Assembly: GCA_028023455.1 (NCBI GenBank)
Contig: JAQFVV010000356.1
Coordinates: forward strand, 435,893 to 499,892
Direction of reading: 5' to 3'
From: Epiperipatus broadwayi
Lineage: Eukaryota > Onychophora > Udeonychophora > Euonychophora > Peripatidae
DNA: 64,000 bases
The notes below the pieces were generated by a model, which was not told the DNA's origin, ran no database searches, and saw nothing but the letters and a program-made list of their open reading frames with translations. Both the position numbers and the translations under genes were made by a program. Positions 1 to 10,005 of this stretch are shown here, in pieces. Within the stretch, counting starts at the first letter, position 1, and each line of letters opens with the position of its first letter.

Positions 1-39
1 AGAATAAGTACCTCCTATATCTATTATATCTTCCAAATT

Positions 40-1446
40 GCCCAGAATTTTTAATGAAAAAGTGAGACAAGCAATTAAATTTATGAAGAAAGAAAAGGCT
101 CCAGGAAATGATGGAATTATAATTGATATATTAAAAAAAGTAGGTGAGAAGTAGAATTTTTTTTAGCGAAGTTATATATTAAATGTTTAAATGACAGAGA
201 TGTACCAAATGATTGGAAGAATGCAGTATTAAAATTAAAATTTAAAAAAGATGATAAAGAAGATATTAGAAATTACGGACCTATCAGCCTTTTATCAGTT
301 TTATACAAAAATTTTACCAAGATAATTACAACTCCTCTACAGAGAACATTGGATTTCCTAACCAAGAGAACAAGCTGGATTTAAAAATGGCTTTAGTACA
401 GTAGATCATATCCAGGTATTGAGAGAAGTTATAAAAATGAATATGAGTTGCCATTATGCTTTGGTTTGGTAGATTATGAAAAGGCATTTGATTCTATAAA
501 CATTTCTTCAGTGATTAGAGCATTGGATCATCAAGGTATAGATCCAGGATATTGTCATATTTTAAAGAATATTTATAAAAATGCAACAGCAACAATTAAA
601 TTACATAATGATACTGGGAAAGTCAACATTGAGAAGGGTGTAATACAGGGTGACTCCATACCTCTGAAACTTTTTACAGCAGTGCTGCAAGAGGTATTTT
701 GTGGATTAAAATGGGAAGCTAAAGGATTGAAAGTAAATGGAGATTATTTAAGTCATTTAGATTTTGCAGAGAATATAGTTGGTTTTGCAAATAATGCTTT
801 AGAGTTGCAGGAAATGTTGCAGGAGTTATCAGATGAAAGTAGGACTAAAGATAAATGTTAAAAAGACTAAAGTAATGTTCAATGGATTTTCTCAAAATAT
901 GAAAACAAAGATTGATTATGATGAGTTAGAAAAAGTTAACAGCTACAAATACTTTGTCAAGATTATTAATACAGATGGAAACATAATGGATAAAATTAAT
1001 CATAGAATTAAACTTGGTCAGAGTGCTTTTGGTAGAAATAACTAGATACTAAAAGGAAATATGTCTATGTGTTTGAAAAGGATCGTTTATAATAAATGTG
1101 TTTTACAAGTTCTTACTTATGGATATGAAACTTGGACAATAAAAAGAGATTGAAAACACAATATATGAATAACAAAACAAACAGGTGTTGCTGACCTTAT
1201 TAAAAAAATTAAAAGACTGAAGTGGAGTTGGGCTGGACATATTGCTAGAAGAGATGATAATAAATGGACAATTGAAATCTTAAACTGGATTCCAAGAGAT
1301 TGTAAAAGACCCAAAAAAGACCACATGTGAGATGGTTGGATAAAATAAGAAAGTGTTCAGGGGTGATGTGGAGAAGAGAAGCTAAAGATTGGAGAAGATG
1401 GATTGAACTTGGAAAAACCTTCATCCTGCAGTGGATTGATAGTGGT
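40..1446 (+). pseudogene. Decayed LINE (RTE-like) reverse transcriptase, 3' half
   Basis: Remnant of a non-LTR retrotransposon polymerase, which would copy element RNA into a nicked target. The frame changes several times, but the family landmarks are in order: KAPGNDGI near 95-120; a GPISLLSVLYK block near 280-310; QAGFKNGFSTVDHIQ near 370-410; LVDYEKAFDSI near 463-500 (palm motif A); GVIQGDSIPLKLF near 637-675; HLDFAENIVGFA near 755-790, where the catalytic FADD box has decayed to FAEN; VLTYGYETWTIKKR near 1105-1150; and GHIARRDDNKWTIE near 1236-1275. The distal end reads WRREAKDWRRWIELG near 1370-1420. The 5' end lies outside the window. Stops (for example 859-861 and 1043-1045), frameshifts and the lost catalytic Asp make it inactive. 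The RTE-type assignment rests on the C-terminal motifs and the TGA tail and is less certain than the LINE call. Confidence 0.9.
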
Positions 1447-1467
1447 TGATGATGATGATGATGATGA
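1447..1467 (+). repeat. (TGA)n 3' tail of the LINE
   Basis: Seven TGA units directly follow the degenerate end of the LINE reading frame. RTE-type LINEs commonly end in short tandem repeats instead of poly(A), so this is probably the element's 3' terminus. Confidence 0.7.
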
Positions 1468-1499
1468 CCTATATATGTGTATATATATTTAAGAGTCTC

Positions 1500-2390
1500 A
1501 TAATACAACAGTAGTTTAAATGCCTATTATATTTAAGACCTGCATTGAAATTATATCCAAGTAGCATGTCTTTTTTTACATGTTCTAATCGGCTTATGAC
1601 TTTGCTTTCAGACAGACAATGATAGGAACACAGAATTCAATTTTGGTCAATAAATCAATATCTTGAGAATTCTTCAAACCCTCACTATTAGGTAATTGAA
1701 AATTCTTGTGAAAAATGGCAGTTGAATTGCCTTTCTCAGTAGTAGAATAAATTTACTTTTCACTTTTGCATATGTATATGTTATTTTATCCATCAGAATC
1801 CAGATGTTGATACCTAGGAAACAATGTAATATAATCTAATGACAATATTTTATTACTGTCAGTGGTTATTCACCAGTACTTGTCATCAGTTTTATTGCAT
1901 TTGTTTTAGCAGTCAGTCTTTGGAGTTACCGTGAAAAATATAATGAATTGTATGTTAAAAACTGCATTACAAAACATAAATAAGTCATCTTATTTATATA
2001 ACGTAGTTTTTTTTTTCTTCACAGTTTTTGCAAATGTATTTGTTTTGAAATGAAATATTTAAAGGTATATTACTTTTTATCTACTATATATAGTTCTTTT
2101 CAGAGTAAAGTTATTTTTAGTATCTAGATTTCTGCATCAGTATTGAGAAATATAAGAGGAGGGACAATATAATACTCAAGAGAAAAATCAATTTCTGAAT
2201 TAATGAAGATATTTGATTTTCTTTTGTTTTTTACTTTAGCCTCCAAATATGAATAAAGTTCGTCAGATAACTATTATAGCTTTATATTGATTACCGAAAA
2301 ACCTGTAAAGTAGAGACTCGGATTGTGTAAATGGAAGGCTAAATATAAGATATATACAGATAGATAAAAATATTCTTTTTATTGTCATTA
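1500..2390. other. AT-rich DNA, nothing recognised
   Basis: No open frame of substance, RNA gene or repeat boundary was seen. Contains ordinary A/T runs only. Confidence 0.6.
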
Positions 2391-2394
2391 TTGT

Positions 2395-2520
2395 TGTTAC
2401 AGTTGATATTATCATCATCATTAATTAATATCCTAATTTTATTATTATCATTATTATTATTATCATCACCATCTTTATCATCATAATCATTATTACTAAC
2501 ACCTTTATCATTATCATCAA
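2395..2520. repeat. Degenerate ATT/ATC trinucleotide microsatellite
   Basis: Interrupted runs of TTA, TCA and ATC units, with no coding or RNA features. A similar tract resumes at about 2653-2710. Confidence 0.75.
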
Positions 2521-2534
2521 GTTTTGTGTAATTT

Positions 2535-2640
2535 AATGTGGTGGAATAGTGGTGGTCTCTGGCATTCAGGGTTCATGGATTGTTACACAGCTGGGTCTCT
2601 TCTAGTATTTGACCTTCTCATGACCTCCTGAGCAAGACAC
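2535..2640 (+). repeat. Possible decayed tRNA-derived SINE
   Basis: A GGTGGAATAGTGG stretch resembles a Pol III A box and GGGTTCATGGATTG resembles a decayed B box, followed by AT/ATC-rich sequence. No second copy close enough to confirm it was found, so this is weak. Confidence 0.25.
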
Positions 2641-2719
2641 TATTTGATTTATTTATCATCATTAGCAATGTAATAATAACTATCATGATCATTATTGTTA
2701 TTATTATAAATTGCTATCA

Positions 2720-3850
2720 ACTTTTGAAAAAACTTACCTAAAACTTCCTATCATTTGTTGAATTTTCAAAATTCTTACCATGCTCATTATCATAATGATA
2801 CAATTTTATGTGCAACATTGATGCCAGCGGTGCCTAGTGGTACTCTTTGTAATTTAAATCTGAATAATTCATTGAAAATTGATTTTGATAATTCAGTGTT
2901 GTGTATATAAAACTGAAAAAATAAACACTAAAAAATATTAAGGAATTGCTTATTAATATAAATTTATTAAAAAATATTTAAAAAAAATTTCCAGCTTTCC
3001 CAAATAAAGGAGTGGGATAATCACATTTAGAAATAGGAATGGTACTACGAGCAAATCATTTAAATAAACTTGCATCCAACATCTACATTCTTGTAGCAAT
3101 AACTTTCTATTCATTACATTATCTTTTTAGTACAAAAAGAGATTGACATGGATAATAGAATGTGGGCAATAGTTGGATGTTTATTTGAATGATTGACAGA
3201 ATCTGATATGTAAATTATCAAAGTAAAGTTTATATTTTAAAACATAATCATCTCATACTTTTATTTGTGAAAACTGAAAAAAAATATGTCTTTTTAATGG
3301 ATTTACATAAATAAGTATTTTTTAATTAATTTCTCATATATATTTTTAATTTAATTTAATTTATCTTATACTTAATTGACTGAGTTATACCCCTTAATCA
3401 TCTTCTTGTATTGTATGTATTTTTCCATTGCACTGTTTAGTTTCATGAAATTGTTGTGATAAATGAGTTCATGATAAATGGGAATCAAATTTTCATAGAA
3501 ATAATGTTATCATGATTAAATGACACAATAAAACTGTGGTTCTTGCTTTTATATATTAACAATACATTTAGATACTGTATAATTATTAATATTCTATTGC
3601 ATTCTAGATATAGTTATTAATTCAAACTAAAAACTCCATTATCAAACCTACATCTCATTTAAATACTTGTGCCCTAAAATTATTGGTAAATCATTCCAAA
3701 AACAATTGTCATATACTTATCTATTTTAAATGATTAAGTTTTGTGCTTCCAAGTATTAAAGTTTCTACCCATAAGATCATTTAGAAATTGTATAATATAA
3801 ATGAAGTTTCAGTAAATATTCACAAATACAAAATTAGGCATAACCAATTA
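2720..3850. other. AT-rich DNA, nothing recognised
   Basis: Only short chance frames and A/T runs are visible. Confidence 0.55.
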
Positions 3851-3860
3851 TAAAATAACA

Positions 3861-4475
3861 ATGTTGTTCAAATATTGGGCTCTAGAACCCAAATATTTGG
3901 ACTTTATCATTAAAATAAACCTGGATGCCATGCCTACATTGTGGTTCCTGTACTTTAAATGGTATCTCATCAAAGTTGACCCAGTATGCCAAACTGCAGA
4001 AGAGAAGACAAGACATACTATCATATCATCAATTCGTGCAATGGATTTGGAACAATAAGATCTATTATTTATTGAAACATAAAGGTAGACTACTACCTCA
4101 TTATATCATTACAAGACTGCATTAAAAAAAACAACTTCCACTCATTAGAATATCAATTTTCATCACATATTCAATCTGGTATGCGAGGTGCAAGAAAATG
4201 TATTTGCAGCCTCCCCCTGATGAAAGATTATGCTTTATACAATCACTGCAAAAGATAAAATAAAGAGATAAACTTCTATCATCAAAATTCATTTATGAGG
4301 AGACATGGAAGCTATCCCATACACCTATGAACTTTATATCACAAGGACTATCTCTACATCAATCAGCTTCAAACCGTATGAACTCATAGTAGATTTATCT
4401 AATACACAATTGTAATGCATGGGGATCTACTTATGTTTTAAGATAATGTAACCTTGTTTTGCCTAAATAAAATTA
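3861..4475 (+). pseudogene. Unrecognised decayed reading frame with polyadenylation signal
   Basis: One frame stays open with only a few stops from about 3925 to 4380. It begins MPCLHCGSCT, with a HCxxC that looks like part of a zinc-binding site, and continues through YHQFVQWIWNN, YARCKKMYLQPPPDERLCF, and KFIYEETWKLSHTPMNF to SASNRMNS. Stops interrupt at 4123-4125, about 4258 and about 4386. Local composition is less A/T-extreme than the surroundings. An AATAAA lies at the end (about 4466-4471). I do not recognise the family; it may be a dead transposon gene or a retrocopy. An overlapping frame (3861-4058) is most likely a shadow. Confidence 0.35.
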
Positions 4476-4479
4476 TTAT

Positions 4480-6555
4480 TTAAAGGAAATATTCACAAAT
4501 ATTAGCCAATGTCACAAGCTTTTTCATAAACTTAGTAAAATTCTTTTGTGAAACCAAATGTAAATCATACTTTTGCTTTACATTTTCATTACATTTATAA
4601 GACACAAACATCACAACTAAAGCTATTTCATTTCCTAAAACTACTCTTAATTTCTGGAAACCACATTTTCAACTGAAAGCAACTTATTTAATAAAATTAC
4701 TATGTTTTTGTTGTATTCAATAAAAATATTTTATGATAATTTCTGAAATCTTTATTTCTTTTGTTTCATAAGTTGAAACACTAGAAGAAAACTTAACATC
4801 AGATATCCCAATTTTACAGGTTTATATACTTCTAAAATATTCCTTTAGTTTTGAAGTTTAATTTATCATCATTATATTTTTAAATATCACTTTTTATTTT
4901 ATCAAGGTTTGCAATCTTTCTATAATGAAAATCACAATGATTGCTTTAACTTCTTTAAACTTAATATTCTTCTTCTAATCTAAATGAGTAAAGTAATTAA
5001 ATGATTTATTGCTTGAGAATTCATAAAAGTTTAAGCAATGGACTTTATGGTGTCAAACTATGATGCATTAACATTGAATTCTAAAATTTACATTCGATTT
5101 TTGCATAAAATAATGCAGAAGTAAATAGAAAGAATATATTATTAAAACCAATTATCCAAATTCTTACAACATTATTCAAAAGTAAACAAATACTCTCTTC
5201 ATCTGCACAAAATGTCATCTGCTACTAAATCAGGACTAGAATATTTTACAAGTCCATGTCTTATTTTCAATATATGAAAAAAAATCCAATGTGACTATGT
5301 TTTTCAAATGATTATATCTTTTTTTTCATTTAATCCACCAACCATTTTTAATTCTTTTTGTTAATTATTGACCTTTTATCTTTAAATTCTTATATTGTTT
5401 ATAAAAGCTCCACTTTTATTTAATTCTTCCAAGCATGAAATTTCACAATTCTTTTAAATCAAATCACTAAATCAAGAGGGATATACATGATTTTAATAAG
5501 TAATGACATTATTTTTATGCAAATTATTCTGCTGCTAATGAATTTCTAACTAATTTTATACCATCAACTTAATTAGCACTTTTTTGCACAATCAAATCTT
5601 TCAGCACTTTGTTTGTATGTCATAACTATAATAATAACAACATAGAATTAATTCCAACATATCATTATTTGATGCTTTTAGCTTAGTATAGTAAACAAAT
5701 TTTGTTTTTTTTATTTTTATGAATGAAAAGTTGGGTTTCAAAGATAAAACCTATGTAATTATGCAGAAATTTGATAGGAAAAAAGAAGTTTTGATAACTT
5801 CTCAACAGCTTTGGTCCCAGTTCTAAAATCTCACATCCTTGCTAATAAAGAAAACAATCCAAGGTATACAATAAATGACACTACAATAGAAAAAGGAGAA
5901 ATATTCTTGATAAAAAAATTAATTATTCAAAGAAAATTTTATTATACTGTATATAACTAACTCATTTCATACCTTGTTAACATAATAAGCTTCCAAACTG
6001 ATAATTTTTGTTAACTATAGCTTTTGAAATTTAATATAAATAATAAATGCTTCTAAAGAACAATCTAAAATAATCTATTTTTAATGCAGTTATCATTAAT
6101 GTTAGAATGCACAGTAATTTATCTTATTAGTTCTTATATGGTACTAACTTATTTTACATTATTATTTCTGACTATAACATGTTTTATATGTTGCCATTAT
6201 TTTGAGTGTGAATATTTTCAAATACTTTTATGGCAATTTGTTTATTCTAATCTTTATATTCATGATATTTATCCTATACACTATGCAAACATTTAATAAC
6301 AGCAAATTATTTCTGTTCACATAATCAAATAATTTATTGTTCAAGACTTCATAAGAAGTTCAAGTACAAAAGTGGTAAAGCTCGGATTAGCATCCATGAA
6401 TGTTGAGCTCCAGAATTTTTTAAAAGCATAACTATAAAAGACCTATACAATAAAAAATAAAAGCTTTCGTGCACAAAGTTTTCTGATTTTAAGTTGCGTA
6501 ATAAGGGCTGGTGAAAATGAGCACATATATCATTGTTTAATTCAATTATCATGAT
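4480..6555. other. AT-rich DNA, nothing recognised
   Basis: No transposon motif, RNA gene or strong repeat was seen. The small frame at 6084-6296 is hydrophobic, low in information content and lacks any recognised motif. Confidence 0.55.
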
Positions 6556-6666
6556 ATTTTTTCACAGAGGTAAAACTCTTCATACCGTAGTGCCACTCAA
6601 TGCAAGCCAGAGTAATCAATGGGTGCAGAAATGTTTGTGCATGTAATCACTATCTAGTGCCTACTC

Positions 6667-6730
6667 ACCCAATATCCCCAGACTAGATTCTAGCTTGTGG
6701 CTGTCATCAGTGAGGAGCCTTGGCTCTGAG
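6667..6730 (-). ncRNA. F2 hammerhead ribozyme remnant (left arm)
   Basis: On the minus strand CUGAUGA is intact and GUC is intact, and helix I (UCCUCA/UGGGGA, CCAA/UUGG) is preserved. The GAAA box reads GAAU and helix II is damaged. Probably inactive. Confidence 0.6.
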
Positions 6731-6751
6731 AGCACTGCACCTAAAACTTAG

Positions 6752-6806
6752 GATCCTCACTGATGAAAGCCACAAACTAAAAACTAGTCAGGGAATATTG
6801 GATGAG
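6752..6806 (+). ncRNA. F2 hammerhead ribozyme remnant (right arm)
   Basis: CUGAUGA (6760-6766), ACUAGUC and a UAUUGG helix I strand are present. GAAA has become AAAA and helix I has lost pairs. It is the mirror partner of the remnant at 6667-6730. Confidence 0.5.
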
Positions 6807-6912
6807 TATGCACTAGATAGGGATTTTATGCACAAATCTTCCTGCATCCATTGATTACCCTGGCTTGTATTGAGTGGTGCTACTCAATGAAGAGTTTTGT
6901 CTCTGTGAAAAC

Positions 6913-7640
6913 ATCTTGAAAATGGTGATTGAGTGTTGTTTAGTGATATTATTTTTTCATTGATACATCTTTTTTTAAGTCCAAAAATAGAAGATACTGA
7001 GTCAGATTTTATAGCAAATCCAATGTAATGCAATCACCTGTAACCTAAAGATTTGCTTTACAAATATAAGTACACAATTATTTAGGTAGGTATATTAAGT
7101 ATATTAATGTTAAAGCTTGAGAGTTTCTTTACTGTCAGCATTATCATATTCAAAGCTTGAAGAATTCACATTAAGTAAAGTTAAATATTTTGTGCACTTT
7201 ATTTTTTTTAAAACAGAAACTAAATTCCCTGCTTCCCTTGGCTGCCATTACATAAATAAAAATAATGATAATGTTATAGCATAAATAATGCCACAGAATT
7301 GTTATTTTTAAATTATTTTTAAAAAGAATCTTTATCTTTTCAAATATTTTCCCACTTTAAACATGTTTGAAACATATAATTGTAATAATTTGGCTATAGA
7401 ATTAAATATGTAAAATGAGAAAACATTTACTAATTCTTTATTGCAAAAAACGTTTAATTTCAAAATCATTTTTGTGCCTCATCAAGTGAAATTAATTGTA
7501 AGTGAAATAATTTTTATTTGTAATGAGACCTTTTAATACAAAGTTTTGGAAATAGAGTATCTTTTTAATCTATGAAATTATATACCATTGTTTGACATCT
7601 TGTATTATTTACTATTAGATTTTTTTTTTTAATTTAAGAT
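6913..7640. other. AT-rich DNA, nothing recognised
   Basis: Only A/T runs, including a T12 tract near 7620 that may be the poly(A) tail, seen from the other strand, of the F1 copy that follows. Confidence 0.5.
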
Positions 7641-7980
7641 AATTATTTACAAGTAAGTATATGGGATTTGAACTGAGATTTTTAAGCACCTTTCAACTAT
7701 TCACACTATCTCATACAACTGATACACATGACCACACACATGTAGAAAAGACAAATAATCACCAACATCCGCATTTCATGCTAAACCAGCACTTATCAGT
7801 TGGTCCAGATTATCATCTCCCACTCATTTCTATAATCAGTGCTCAGTTTATATTAAGATAGCAAATCTTCATACTTTAATGGACAGGCTTCAATTTACTA
7901 CAACCTCCAACTTTTCAGCCATTCACATCATTTAAATCTGATGATGAAAAACCCAAATCCTATGTTGATGCCAATTATTT
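7641..7980 (-). mobile_element. F1 hammerhead element, copy 1
   Basis: Read on the minus strand the element runs: a GATGCCAAT/GGATTTGGG end; a segment with GGCTGAAAAGTTGGAGG; TTGCTATCTTAATATAAACT; a hammerhead; a tRNA-like block ending in a B box (AGTTCAAATCCC); and an A-rich tail near 7620-7633. The same order recurs at 8737-9066, 23041-23345, about 23440-23660 and 46205-46830. The small plus-strand open frame at 7661-7861 is an antisense shadow of this repeat and has a close relative at the matching place in the 23-kb copy. Confidence 0.85.
7752..7816 (-). ncRNA. F1 hammerhead ribozyme, partly decayed
   Basis: Minus strand: AUAAUC-UGG-ACCAA, then CUGAUAA (one change from CUGAUGA), helix II with loop GUU, an intact GAAA, then UUGGU-GAUUAU closing helix I. 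Helix III and the cleavage-site nucleotide have changed, so activity is doubtful. It is informative because it keeps the GAAA that most other copies lost. Confidence 0.7.
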
Positions 7981-8162
7981 ACTTAAATGCTAACTTAATG
8001 TATTAACAATTTAACATAACTTGGGCTCTTAAAATTTTATAGATTTTAACTTTCATATATATAATCAATAATCTCACATTCATGACATTTGGTGCCAAAC
8101 CTTATAGCTATATAAATTATAATATATATTTTATATTTAATATTTTAACAGTTATATAATGT

Positions 8163-8375
8163 AAATAAAATATTTTTTGGACTAAAGTTTGTATTATTTT
8201 GTTTAAATTCCTGACATTTCAATGAAATATCATTCATCATTGTCAAGGTTAAGATAAAGTTTTAATGAAGAACTGTTAGATCTTAAGTAATAACGAGATT
8301 GAGTGTGAATTAATGAACAATCATTCTTATATATATATTTGATGATTGATTATTCAGAATAGATGGATTAACAGA
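8163..8375 (-). mobile_element. Penelope-like element 3' end, inverted fragment
   Basis: The reverse complement matches 9069-9240 almost throughout, starting TGTTAATCCAT and ending with a block around GAAATGTCAGGAATTTAA. Together the two form inverted ends around the Penelope coding remnant. Confidence 0.65.
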
Positions 8376-8454
8376 AAAAATTAATATATTAATTTATACA
8401 ATATACTGTATATATATATATATATTGTATACAAAAATATTGCATTAATTAAAA

Positions 8455-8716
8455 GCAAAGGTCATTCCAATAGACAAATTAATATTAGAATTAGGGAACA
8501 TAAAAATGGCTTCAATCAAAAGTTAAATATATTAGCTTTTATTTCATAATGTTTAAAATTTAGTCACACATCTGATTTTGATAATGCTAAAATACTTGCT
8601 AATTTGGAAAAGTATGATTTGAGAACCATGAGAGAATCTAATGAAATATTAAAAAGTCGAGATAGTTTAAATAAATCTGATGAAACACAATATATTTTAG
8701 TACTGTGGAGACGACT
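8455..8716 (+). pseudogene. Penelope-like element GIY-YIG endonuclease tail, remnant
   Basis: Translated, the region reads INIRIREHKN, then HTSDFDNAKILANLEKYDLR, then TMRESNEILKSRDSLNKSDE and YILVLWRR. This matches the C-terminal part of the GIY-YIG nuclease domain of Penelope-like retroelements, where H-x-DFDxAKI-L and RESxEI are characteristic. The domain nicks target DNA for retrotransposition. Stops interrupt it (for example after LAFIS), and the upstream reverse transcriptase and GIY/YIG motifs are missing. An F1 hammerhead element directly downstream separates it from its own 3' end at 9069-9240. Confidence 0.7.
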
Positions 8717-8736
8717 TATTTTTTTTTTTTTTTTAA

Positions 8737-9066
8737 ATCAACGTGGAGTGTATTGAAGCCTGTCCATTAAAGTATGAAGATTAACTATCTTAATATAAGC
8801 TAAGCATTGATTGTATATATGTGTGGAGATGATAATCTGGACCAACTGATGAGTGCTGGTTTAGCATAGAATACATATATTGGTGATTATTTATCTTTTT
8901 GACATGTGTGTGATCAAGTGGGTCAGTAATATGTGATAGCAAGGATTGTTGAGAGATGTGTGAAAGTCTGAGTTCAACCCCCCAAATATATTACATATTG
9001 GAGTGCAGGTATGAAAAAGCCTGTACTGTAGAAAACAATTCATATATTAAAACTGAAAGAAATAAG
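8737..9066 (+). mobile_element. F1 hammerhead element, copy 2
   Basis: Begins after a T17 run, with GAAGCCTGTCCATTAAAGTA, then CTATCTTAATATAAGCT, a hammerhead, and a tRNA-like block ending GAGTTCAACCCC, then GTGCAGGTATGAAAAAGCCT. It lies between a Penelope coding remnant and that element's 3' end, so it probably inserted into the Penelope copy. The open frame at 8956-9258 is made of this tail plus Penelope 3' sequence and is not a gene. Confidence 0.8.
8831..8890 (+). ncRNA. F1 hammerhead ribozyme, GAAA box mutated
   Basis: GAUAAUC-UGG-ACCAA, CUGAUGAG, UGCUG-GUU-UAGCA, then a damaged GAAA box (AGAAU), AUAUA, and UUGGU-GAUUAU. Helix I and helix II are intact or wobble-paired. The predicted scissile bond is between 8879 and 8880. 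Confidence 0.75.
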
Positions 9067-9068
9067 AA

Positions 9069-9240
9069 ATGTGTTAATCCATTTATTCAGAATAATCAGT
9101 CACTAAATGTATATAAAAGAGATTGTTCTTTATTCCATGCTCAATCTCAGTTTTTCATTATGACTTTAACCTTAATAAAGATGAATAATATTTTGTCAAA
9201 ATGTCAGGAATTTAACCAAAATAACACACGGTTTTATCTA
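9069..9240 (+). mobile_element. Penelope-like element 3' end fragment
   Basis: Matches the reverse complement of 8163-8375. Contains CTTTAACCTTAATAAAGATG followed by GTCAAAATGTCAGGAATT, the kind of untranslated block seen after GIY-YIG frames in Penelope-like elements. Confidence 0.6.
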
Positions 9241-9258
9241 ATATATATATATATATAG

Positions 9259-9523
9259 AATACAACCAACTGCTACAGTTTCAATGCACCACCTGTATTT
9301 AAAAATCCAAGTCTGAACCACACATTTTAGATAAAAGAAAATCATTTTATCTAATAATGTACAAGTTGTTAAGTATAATTGATTTCAAGACAATTTTAAA
9401 CACATGCATGAATTTAAATAAGCTAAGATCTTAATAGCTATTAAACAATTATATAATGTGTTACAATATAAAGCACGATAATGATCAATTTATGCTTTGA
9501 AAAAACTCCCAACATAACTATAT
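9259..9523 (+). repeat. Three-copy repeat, unit A
   Basis: Starts ATACAACCAACTGCTACAGT; includes TATTTAAAAATCCAAGTCTG, a TTTATCTAATA block and TTGATTTCAAGACAATTTTA. Unit B at 9576-9836 is a direct copy and unit C at 9840-10005 an inverted copy. No coding content. Confidence 0.85.
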
Positions 9524-9575
9524 AAGAGTAAATTAAAGAATTCATAACACTAGACGAAATCCATATAATAATACA

Positions 9576-9836
9576 ATACAACCGATTTCTATAGTTTCAA
9601 CCATATTACCTGTATTTAAAAATTCAAGTCTGAGTCACATATTTTAGATAAAACCAAATTTTCTTATCTAATAGGATGCAAATTGTTAAAAATAACTGAT
9701 TTCAAGACAATTTTAAATGCAATCACAAATTTAAATAGGCTAAGATTTTAATAGCTATTAAACAAATGTATAATGATCTAAATACAAGCATGCATGGTAA
9801 ATTATCAATTTACACTTTGAAAAAAACTCCAAACAT
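9576..9836 (+). repeat. Three-copy repeat, unit B
   Basis: Direct copy of 9259-9523 with scattered substitutions. It ends in AAAACTCCAAACATAACTAA, as unit A does, placing the units about 317 bp apart. Confidence 0.85.
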
Positions 9837-9839
9837 AAC

Positions 9840-10005
9840 TAAATTTGCATTTATGCTTAAAATTGTCTTGCAATCAATTATACTTAATAATTTGTATTTT
9901 ATTAGTTAAGAGGATTTTCTTTTATTTAAGGTGTTTGCTTCAGACTTGAATTTTTAAATATAGATAGCAAGATTAAAACTGGAGCAGTTGATTGTATTTT
10001 ATTGC
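9840..10005 (-). repeat. Three-copy repeat, unit C (inverted)
   Basis: The reverse complement reads CAATCAACTGCTCCAGTTTT, then ATTCAAGTCTGAAGCAAAC, then TGCAAGACAATTTTAAGC. Units B and C together form a fold-back structure that would make a long hairpin. Confidence 0.75.

Larger units (their letters stand above)
6557..6912. mobile_element. F2 hammerhead element, palindromic copy 1
   Basis: Near-palindrome. The left arm (CACAGAGGTAAAACTCTTCA near 6563, then AGTGCCACTCAATGCAAGCC) recurs inverted on the right (GGCTTGTATTGAGTGGTGCT, then AAGAGTTTTGTCTCTGTG). Both arms contain a copy of the F2 hammerhead, in opposite orientations, so this is an inverted pair of one element, not a simple MITE. Related copies are at 22645-23024, 26913-27165, 48153-48420 and 48548-48973. 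Confidence 0.85.

Noticed and set aside
1117-1508. Minus-strand frames opposite the LINE end, including a poly-His run
   Set aside because: Shadow frames. The His run is the complement of the (TGA)n tail.
1880-1930. CTGATGA on the minus strand near 1885-1892 as a hammerhead
   Set aside because: No GAAA at a suitable distance and no pairing flanks.
6084-6296. Hydrophobic 70-codon frame as a membrane peptide gene
   Set aside because: T-rich DNA gives Leu, Ile and Phe-rich translations in any frame; no other support.
7930-7950. CTGATGATGAAAA as a further hammerhead core
   Set aside because: No helix II separates the two boxes and no flanking helix I strands pair. Other isolated CTGATGA occurrences (4208, 8678, 23300) fail for the same reason.
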